This document shows, one piece after another, positions 58,844-64,000 of a DNA stretch of 64,000 nt. Within the stretch, counting starts at the first letter, position 1, and every line of letters starts with the position of its first letter. Below the pieces are notes generated by a model. That model was not told the DNA's origin and did not search any database. It was given only the letters and a program-made list of their open reading frames with translations. This DNA is from JBQTKD01 sp963703165 (lineage in GTDB: Bacteria; Actinomycetota; Actinomycetes; Sporichthyales; Sporichthyaceae), in the NCBI GenBank assembly GCA_963703165.1, contig OY969798.1, positions 4,588,001 to 4,652,000 on the forward strand, given 5' to 3'. The translations under genes and the position numbers were made by a program.

Positions 58844-59623
58844 ATGACCCTCGCACCTGAAGTATTTGACGCGACGCTCTCCGATGAGGACCTCTTCAAG
58901 GCCCTCCGTCAGGCGGACACGGCGGAACGGGAACGCATCCAGACCCTGCTGGTGGATCGATACAGCGGCCTGGTCCGGGCCATCGCGGCGCGTTACGCGA
59001 ACCCGGGCGTCGAGGTGGAGGAGCTCCGCCAGGTCGGCTATGTCGGGCTGGTGCTCGCCATCCAACGCTTCGACGTCGAACGCGGCATCGACTTCACCGC
59101 CTTCGCACGGCCGACCATCACCGGTGAGATCCGGCGCTGGTTCCGGGACAAGCGCCGGTGGGTGCGGCTCCCTCGGCGTGTGCAGGAGACCAAGGCAGGC
59201 CTGACCGTGGCCAACGAGGTGCTCACCCACCAACTCGGCCGGTCCCCAACAGTCTCGGAGCTCGCGGCTCACCTGCACGTCGGCGAGGAACTCGTGCTCG
59301 AGGCAATCACGATCGACGACGCCTTCGTGGCGCTCTCGCTCGATGCGCCGGGGGGCGGGGACGACTCTGACGACTGGACGCTGGGGGACACCCTCGGAGC
59401 CCGCGACGAACGACTGGACCTGATGCTCGACGTCGCTGTCCTCGCGCCGCTGATCGCGGACCTTCCCGAGCGGGAGCGGTCCATCCTGCAGATGCGTTTC
59501 GGGGACGAACTCACCCAGGCAGAGATCGGCCGCCGGTTGGGGTACTCGCAGATGCACATCTCGCGAATCCTCAACCAGATCTTCGAGACCCTGCGGGCAG
59601 GTCTGGCTGAAGCGGAGTCCTGA
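58844..59623 (+). CDS. RNA polymerase sigma factor, SigB/SigF/SigG type
   Basis: 259 residues from ATG 58844. Region 2 (AARYANPGVEVEELRQVGYVGLVLAIQRFD, GEIRRWFRDKRRWVRLPRRVQETKAG), region 3 (RSPTVSELAAHLHVGEELVLE) and region 4 (LTQAEIGRRLGYSQMHISRIL) are complete. Closely related to the factor at 23578-24354; both lack an adjacent anti-sigma gene. Its last 53 bases overlap the end of the opposite-strand diiron enzyme gene. Confidence 0.93.
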   Translation: MTLAPEVFDATLSDEDLFKALRQADTAERERIQTLLVDRYSGLVRAIAARYANPGVEVEELRQVGYVGLVLAIQRFDVERGIDFTAFARPTITGEIRRWFRDKRRWVRLPRRVQETKAGLTVANEVLTHQLGRSPTVSELAAHLHVGEELVLEAITIDDAFVALSLDAPGGGDDSDDWTLGDTLGARDERLDLMLDVAVLAPLIADLPERERSILQMRFGDELTQAEIGRRLGYSQMHISRILNQIFETLRAGLAEAES

Positions 59624-60614
59624 GGGAGGAGTGGCCGGCTTCCCAGGAGGTCAGCAGATGAGCGTCGAGCCGGTCGTCCAAGGCTGTGGCGGCCGCCATG
59701 CCGAACAACACGTCCCCCGCCACGTCTGGCTCGGCGCCCATCAGTTCCTCGATCGCCTCGCGCATCACCCGTTCATGCACCGCGTCCGCGACCGCGTGTT
59801 CGGCGTAGAACCGTTCGGCCTCCGGACCGCCTTCGAGCCGGCGGACAACCTCGACCATTCGCTGCGAGCCCAGCGGCGAGGTCAATTCGACCACCGCCAA
59901 CTGGCCCAGCAGCGCACCGCGCAGGGCGCGGTGCAGACCGCACAGGGACATGAAGTTGACGACGGCCAGCATGGGCGCGGGTACGACATCGACGTACGCC
60001 CCGTACTCGGGAGACAAATCGAATGCCCGCATCAGATCGGCGAACAACCTGCTGTGCATGCGATCCGGGCGCCCACCGCCGTACTCGTCGAACTCGACGG
60101 CAGCCACCAACGCCTTCGCGGCGCCCTCCAATCGCGGCAGCACCCAGGCCTGCGGATCCGCCTCCTTCAGGTGATACAGGGAGCGGTGGACCAACACCTC
60201 GCGCAGTTGGTCCCGGTCGGGCCGGCGCAGCAGATGCGCTCCCACGCCGGTGGCGGAAGGGGGCCGACGCAGGTCGTCGAACTTGTCCCGCACGGCAGTG
60301 GCGGCGTCGCCACCGTCGGTGTGAACCTCGCCCCGGAGGGCTTGAAGGAAGCGATGCTCCAATTGCTTCCGCAAGGCTAGGACGCCGAGGTCCCATTCGC
60401 GTTCGGCATCGACCGTGACGAAACCTCGGTAGTGCAGCTCGTAGCAGACGTACAACGCGAGCTGAAGGTCCTCGGAGAACGGTGCGGCGTCACCCAGCCC
60501 AGCCGGCACCATGGCGACGTCGTGCCGCAGCGCGCCGATCAGTGTGCTCGATACAGGTCCGCGTGGTTGCGGCAGGGTGGGCGCCGCCACCGCGATCACA
60601 GGTGCCATGGTCAT
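59571..60614 (-). CDS. Iron-containing redox enzyme of the heme-oxygenase-like diiron fold
   Basis: 347 residues from ATG 60614 (TAGGGG upstream). The helical pattern and putative ligands of this family are present: VHRSLYHLKEADPQAWVLPRL near residue 140, EFDEYGGGRPDRMHSRLF near 175, and ERFYAEHAVADAVHERVMREAI near 270, supplying the Glu and His ligands of a diiron site. Known relatives cleave or oxidise small carboxylates and amines (UndA type), but most are unassigned. It is divergent from a methyltransferase and a CDGSH protein. Confidence 0.78.
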   Translation of the reverse strand: MTMAPVIAVAAPTLPQPRGPVSSTLIGALRHDVAMVPAGLGDAAPFSEDLQLALYVCYELHYRGFVTVDAEREWDLGVLALRKQLEHRFLQALRGEVHTDGGDAATAVRDKFDDLRRPPSATGVGAHLLRRPDRDQLREVLVHRSLYHLKEADPQAWVLPRLEGAAKALVAAVEFDEYGGGRPDRMHSRLFADLMRAFDLSPEYGAYVDVVPAPMLAVVNFMSLCGLHRALRGALLGQLAVVELTSPLGSQRMVEVVRRLEGGPEAERFYAEHAVADAVHERVMREAIEELMGAEPDVAGDVLFGMAAATALDDRLDAHLLTSWEAGHSSLRTPLQPDLPAGSRRSG

Positions 60615-60676
60615 GAGCGACCCCTACCCGGGAGAACCGAATACATCACGGTGGCCGGTCGGGGTAAGCGTTCCTA

Positions 60677-61327
60677 GTGCTACTACTACGACTTCCCGGC
60701 GTCTACGAACCAGAGGCCGACACCCATCTGCTCATCGACTCCGTCCTTGCCGAGGGCATCCCGCCGCACGCCCATGCGCTCGACATCGGAACCGGCACCG
60801 GCCGGATCGCTCTTGCACTGAAGGCGTCGGGCGCCGCCCGCGTGCAAGCCGTCGACATCTCGCGTCGGGCCGTGCTCTCAGCACGCGTCAACGCATTCCT
60901 GCACGGGCTTCCGTTGCGCGTTCGCCGCGGCGATGTGCTGGAGCGTGTAACCGATCGCTTCGACCTGATCGTGGCCAATCCGCCCTACGTTCCGAGCGAC
61001 GACAAACTCCGTGTCCGCGACCGGACGAGGACGTGGCACGGGGGAGCGGACGGGCGGGCGATCCTGGACCGGGTCTGCCGTGACGCGCCGGCGTTGCTTG
61101 CGCCGGGCGGTGTGCTGTGGATCGTGCACTCCGCGTTGTGCGGACCACAGACCACGCTCGACCAGTTGGAATCTGCCGGTCTGCGCGCGCGGATCGAGCG
61201 TAAGGAACGCATCCCGTTCGGACCGGTGCTGCGCTCGCACCTGGAGTGGCTGCGCAAGGAGGGATTGCTCGGACCGGAGGACGCGTCCGAGGAACTCGTG
61301 GTGATCCGGGCGGCTCGGGATGGCTGA
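60677..61327 (+). CDS. Class I methyltransferase, HemK2/PrmC-like
   Basis: 216 residues from GTG 60677. SAM-binding motif LDIGTGTGRIALAL near residue 38, acidic end of strand 2 (AVDISRRAV), and catalytic motif LIVANPPYVPSDD near 100. NPPY enzymes methylate Gln/Asn side chains or DNA bases; this short form resembles HemK2-type protein methyltransferases. Overlaps the next gene by 8 bases and faces the diiron enzyme, so it may act on that protein or on iron-sulfur assembly. Confidence 0.85.
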   Translation: MLLLRLPGVYEPEADTHLLIDSVLAEGIPPHAHALDIGTGTGRIALALKASGAARVQAVDISRRAVLSARVNAFLHGLPLRVRRGDVLERVTDRFDLIVANPPYVPSDDKLRVRDRTRTWHGGADGRAILDRVCRDAPALLAPGGVLWIVHSALCGPQTTLDQLESAGLRARIERKERIPFGPVLRSHLEWLRKEGLLGPEDASEELVVIRAARDG

Positions 61328-61535
61328 GCCCGGGGGGCGTGTGCGCGTGCGGGTCGACCCGGAGGGGCCGACATACGTCGACGGACCGGTCGAGGTGACG
61401 ACGGACGGTGGGGAGCCGTTGCTCGTCGATCGGTTCCGCGTCGCGATCTGCGCCTGCCGCCGATCCGCGCAATACCCGTTGTGCGACGGCAGTCACCAGG
61501 CCCTCGCTGTGGAACGAACGGAGGACTCTCGTTGA
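61320..61535 (+). CDS. CDGSH iron-sulfur domain protein
   Basis: 71 residues from ATG 61320. The whole signature is present near the C-terminus: C-x-C-x2-S-x3-P-x-C-D-G-S-H in CACRRSAQYPLCDGSH. The three Cys and the His hold a redox-active 2Fe-2S cluster. Coupled to the methyltransferase gene by overlap. Likely electron carrier or cluster donor for the diiron enzyme next door. Confidence 0.88.
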   Translation: MAEPGGRVRVRVDPEGPTYVDGPVEVTTDGGEPLLVDRFRVAICACRRSAQYPLCDGSHQALAVERTEDSR

Positions 61536-61599
61536 CGTGCCTCGCTGATGAACTTGAGGGCACGACCCGCTGGAGCGATAAGTACCGGGGCGCCGGGTA

Positions 61600-62334
61600 G
61601 TGGACTCTGTTGTGAGCGATGAAACAGTGGCGCAGGCGCTGGCCAGGCAGTTCTACGACCTGAACGATCATCTGCTGGCCGGCGGCAGCCGCGAGAGGGC
61701 GATGCAGCGCTTGGTCGAACTGGCAGTGGCGGCGGTGCCCGGGTGCGCCTGGGCAGGGGTGACGACCTATACGCCGTCCAAGGGGGCCAAGGGTCTGGCC
61801 AGCAGCGACCCGATCAGTGTCACGGTCGACGAGATTCAGCACGAACTGGATGAGGGCCCGTGCGTGACCGCCGCGGTGATCGACAGCTTTGCCTCGGTGC
61901 AGGTGGAGGACATCGACAAGGAATCCCGCTGGCCGCGGTTCTGCGCCCTGGTCGCCGAACGGACGCCCGTGCGCAGCATCATGTCGTTCCACCTGACCGG
62001 AGACCAGGCTCCGGCCCGGTCTGCGCTGAATCTCTACGGACCGGAACCGCAAGTTTTCACCGGCGAGTCCTTCGACGTGGGCGCACTGTTCGCCACACAC
62101 GCCGGGGCGCTGATGCTGCACTCGTACAGCGCGCATCAGGTGACCAACCTGAACGCGGCCCTGACCAGCAGTCGAGAGATCGGGATGGCCATCGGCATTC
62201 TGATGGCGATGCACAGAATCACCTCCGAAGAGGCCTTCGAGATGCTCAGCGTCGCCAGTCAGCATCTGAACCGAAAATTGCGCGACGTGGCCGACGACGT
62301 CGCCCGGACGGGGACGCTTCCCGGAAGATGTTGA
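61600..62334 (+). CDS. GAF-ANTAR transcription antitermination regulator
   Basis: 244 residues from GTG 61600. GAF domain about 20-165 (DEGPCVTAAVIDSFASVQVEDIDKESRWPRF, RSIMSFHLTGDQ), then a three-helix ANTAR RNA-binding domain about 180-235 (SREIGMAIGILMAMHRITSEEAFEMLSVASQHLNRKLRDVADDV). ANTAR proteins bind paired hexaloop hairpins in mRNA leaders and prevent termination. It converges on kaiC, with 23 bases between. Confidence 0.88.
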   Translation: MDSVVSDETVAQALARQFYDLNDHLLAGGSRERAMQRLVELAVAAVPGCAWAGVTTYTPSKGAKGLASSDPISVTVDEIQHELDEGPCVTAAVIDSFASVQVEDIDKESRWPRFCALVAERTPVRSIMSFHLTGDQAPARSALNLYGPEPQVFTGESFDVGALFATHAGALMLHSYSAHQVTNLNAALTSSREIGMAIGILMAMHRITSEEAFEMLSVASQHLNRKLRDVADDVARTGTLPGRC

Positions 62335-62357
62335 GCCAACGATAATGTGACTAGCCG

Positions 62358-63803
62358 TCAGAAGAGCCTGTTGATGTCCGCGAAGGGCTCCTTCAGCACC
62401 ATGCCGGTACTGGTCAACTGGAACTCGCGTACGTGCTTGTCGTGGTCGGAGCCGCGCATCTTCAGCATCTGGATGCCGCGCTTCATCTCCCCGCCCACCG
62501 GCACGTAATGCAGCAGCGTGATCGCGTCGCTGATCGTCGAGACGTGCAGTTCCCCGGCGCCGTCGGCGCTGAGGAAGTCCGTGACGCTCGAGGTCACCAT
62601 GCCGGCCATGGACTGCAACTTGATGTAGTACGTCAGCCCCAGCACATACTCCCGAAAGCTTTTCACCGTCGAGATCCGCTGCAGGGCGGTGAGGCTGTCG
62701 ATGGCAACCCGATCCGGCGCGAACGTGTCGATGGTCGACTTCATCCGCTGCAGGTGATCCTCGAGTGAGGCTGCCTCAGGCGTCTCGGCAACGATGCACA
62801 GGCGCCCCGAGTCCTCCATCGCTTCCAGATCCAAGCCCCAGGCGGCGGCATTGCGAAGCAGTTGCGGGCGGCTCTCCTCGAAGGAATGCAGCAGGGCGCG
62901 CTGTCCGGCGCGCACCCCACCGGCGGCGAAGTGCGTGGCGAGGAAGGACTTGCCGGTGCCCGTGGGACCGGCGACCAGCCACAACGACTTCTCGTACAGC
63001 CCGCCGTGCAGCATGTCGTCGAGCGCGGGCACCCCGCAGCTGATGCGCGTGGTGGAGGTCGTGTAACCCATGGAACTCACGGCCAACGGCACGATCGCGA
63101 GTCCGTCGTTGAGCAGAGTGAACAGGTGCTCGCCCCGCATGTGCGAGCAGCCGCGCATCTTCAGGATCTCGATGCTGCGGCGTCGCTTCTCGTGCTCCAA
63201 GGAGTTGCGCAGGATCGCGACGTTGTCCGCGACGAACTCCTCGAAGCCCAGCCGTCCGATGGGGCCGTAGTCATCCGACCGTTCGGTGGTGATCACCGAC
63301 GTGACGCCCGCTTCTTCCAGCGTCTCGGCCAGGCGGAACAAGGTGCGCCGCGCAGGGGTGACGTCGTCGAACTGGGAGACCAGGGAGCCGATTGAGTCGA
63401 TCGCGACGCGACGCGCGCCGACGCTCTCGATGGCGTGGGTGATCCGGCTCAGCAGCGGGGTCAGGTCGTAGTCGTTCCCGGAGAACACTGTGTCGACCTG
63501 GCGGGGCGCGCCGTCGACGAAGAGCCACTGGTTGCGCTCCTCCCAACCGGGGATGTCCCAGCCGAAGGAGCGCATGTTGCGGCGGATGCCTTCGGGACGT
63601 TCCTCGAAGGTGACGAAGACGCCGGGCTCGTCGTCGGCGATCCCACCGGCCAGGAACTGGCACAACAGAACGGTCTTGCCGCTGCCTGCGGTGCCGGCGA
63701 CCAGCGTCAGCCGGTTGCGCGGCAGGCCACCGTAGGTGATCAGATCCAGCCCGGGGATGCCGGCGTCGATGCGATCCAGCTCAGTGGTACCAGCTGACCT
63801 CAC
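62358..63803 (-). CDS. kaiC: KaiC-type circadian clock ATPase (two RecA-like domains)
   Basis: 481 residues from GTG 63803. CI domain: Walker A GTAGSGKT (37-44) and catalytic Glu pair E67-E68 in VFVTFEERPEG. CII domain: Walker A GPTGTGKS (279-286), Glu pair E309-E310 in HSFEESRPQLLRNAAAWGLD. The cyanobacterial phospho-sites Ser431-Thr432 are matched by Ser422-Thr423 in HVSTISDAI; the Thr426 position is Gly. The chain ends soon after GMVLKEPFADINRLF and lacks the C-terminal tail that KaiA binds. It follows kaiB after one base. Probably a KaiA-independent timer or stress-signalling ATPase. Confidence 0.92.
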   Translation of the reverse strand: MRSAGTTELDRIDAGIPGLDLITYGGLPRNRLTLVAGTAGSGKTVLLCQFLAGGIADDEPGVFVTFEERPEGIRRNMRSFGWDIPGWEERNQWLFVDGAPRQVDTVFSGNDYDLTPLLSRITHAIESVGARRVAIDSIGSLVSQFDDVTPARRTLFRLAETLEEAGVTSVITTERSDDYGPIGRLGFEEFVADNVAILRNSLEHEKRRRSIEILKMRGCSHMRGEHLFTLLNDGLAIVPLAVSSMGYTTSTTRISCGVPALDDMLHGGLYEKSLWLVAGPTGTGKSFLATHFAAGGVRAGQRALLHSFEESRPQLLRNAAAWGLDLEAMEDSGRLCIVAETPEAASLEDHLQRMKSTIDTFAPDRVAIDSLTALQRISTVKSFREYVLGLTYYIKLQSMAGMVTSSVTDFLSADGAGELHVSTISDAITLLHYVPVGGEMKRGIQMLKMRGSDHDKHVREFQLTSTGMVLKEPFADINRLF

Positions 63804-63804
63804 G

Positions 63805-63999
63805 TCAGATCCCTTCCTCGGTCGCCGGAGTCACCGGAAGTTGCAGAGCCCGGGCCAGAACCAGCGGGGAATCGAACCACCCGATCACGCGGACCGGGGG
63901 TTCCGGCACGGCACGCAGGACCGTGGGTGCGGCGAGTACCCCGGCCTCCTCGGTCATCGCGAACTTGGATGTCACGTCGATGACCTCGACCGACAGCTC
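63805..63999 (-). CDS. kaiB: KaiB-domain protein, C-terminal part (partial)
   Basis: 64 residues at the window edge, stop TGA 63805-63807, one base before kaiC. The segment LSVEVIDVTSKFAMTEEAGVL, then AAPTVLRAVPEPPVRVIGWF, matches the KaiB core (EVIDV, ILATPTL, PPPVRxIIGD). The cis-Pro region is kept and a tail PLVLARALQLPVTPATEEGI follows. The N-terminus, and any fused domain, lies outside the window. Confidence 0.8.
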   Translation of the reverse strand, partial: ELSVEVIDVTSKFAMTEEAGVLAAPTVLRAVPEPPVRVIGWFDSPLVLARALQLPVTPATEEGI

Positions 64000-64000
64000 G

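Noticed and set aside
1..64000. tRNA genes, rRNA, CRISPR arrays, insertion sequences, integrases or replication origins
   Set aside because: None was recognised on either strand; the repeated sequence that exists is explained by paralogous genes and short operators.

Overview
The window is about 64 kb of very GC-rich DNA with actinobacterial character. Start codons are often GTG, codons are strongly G/C-ended, many genes overlap as ATGA or GTGA, and the families include DUF222/13E12 HNH proteins, an ANTAR regulator, SigB/SigF-type sigma factors and TetR/IclR/LuxR regulators. I see no rRNA, tRNA, integrase or CRISPR. The genus cannot be fixed from the sequence; a soil actinomycete that oxidises hydrocarbons fits best.

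Layout. (1) 0.3-17.6 kb: acyl-CoA catabolism. A minus-strand set (solute-binding lipoprotein, FAD oxidoreductase, acyl-CoA dehydrogenase, SnoaL-crotonase fusion, membrane protein, two TetR regulators) faces a plus-strand thiolase and a fused double acyl-CoA dehydrogenase. GGACA-N3-TGTCC palindromes sit in front of most of these units. A second solute-binding lipoprotein, another acyl-CoA dehydrogenase, a 2Fe-2S flavoreductase, a histidine kinase/response regulator pair and an enoyl-CoA hydratase follow. (2) 17.7-23.6 kb: a TetR regulator, a soluble diiron monooxygenase lacking an adjacent reductase (locus A), an LRAT-domain protein and a linalool dehydratase/isomerase-like protein. (3) 23.6-41 kb: mostly housekeeping or regulatory genes (sigma factor, HNH protein, hydrolase, YaaA, ABC exporter, GNAT, a large LuxR ATPase, a two-component system with a hybrid kinase, an AmiS/UreI channel, a YcnI-like protein), plus two frameshifted genes. 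(4) 41.2-45.8 kb: IclR regulator facing a StyA-type styrene/indole monooxygenase, a metallo-hydrolase-fold protein and an aromatic-ring hydroxylase. (5) 47.2-57.8 kb: the most striking block. A four-component alkene monooxygenase in the order beta, coupling protein, alpha, reductase is followed by 2-ketopropyl-coenzyme M oxidoreductase/carboxylase, an R-hydroxypropyl-CoM dehydrogenase-like SDR and epoxyalkane:CoM transferase. This is an apparently complete coenzyme M route from a short alkene to a beta-ketoacid, with a divergent GAF/PucR regulator that carries a frameshift. (6) 57.8-64 kb: a degenerate methyltransferase, a second sigma factor, a diiron heme-oxygenase-fold enzyme with a methyltransferase and a CDGSH protein, a GAF-ANTAR regulator, and a kaiB-kaiC pair cut by the window edge.

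Together the genes describe an organism that activates small or branched alkenes and terpenoid- or aromatic-type compounds with several oxygenases. Acyl-CoA and CoM pathways then pass the products to central metabolism.

Three otherwise well-conserved genes carry five small insertions (27283, 27311, about 39982, 40300, 56792). They may be decaying genes or errors in the sequence.
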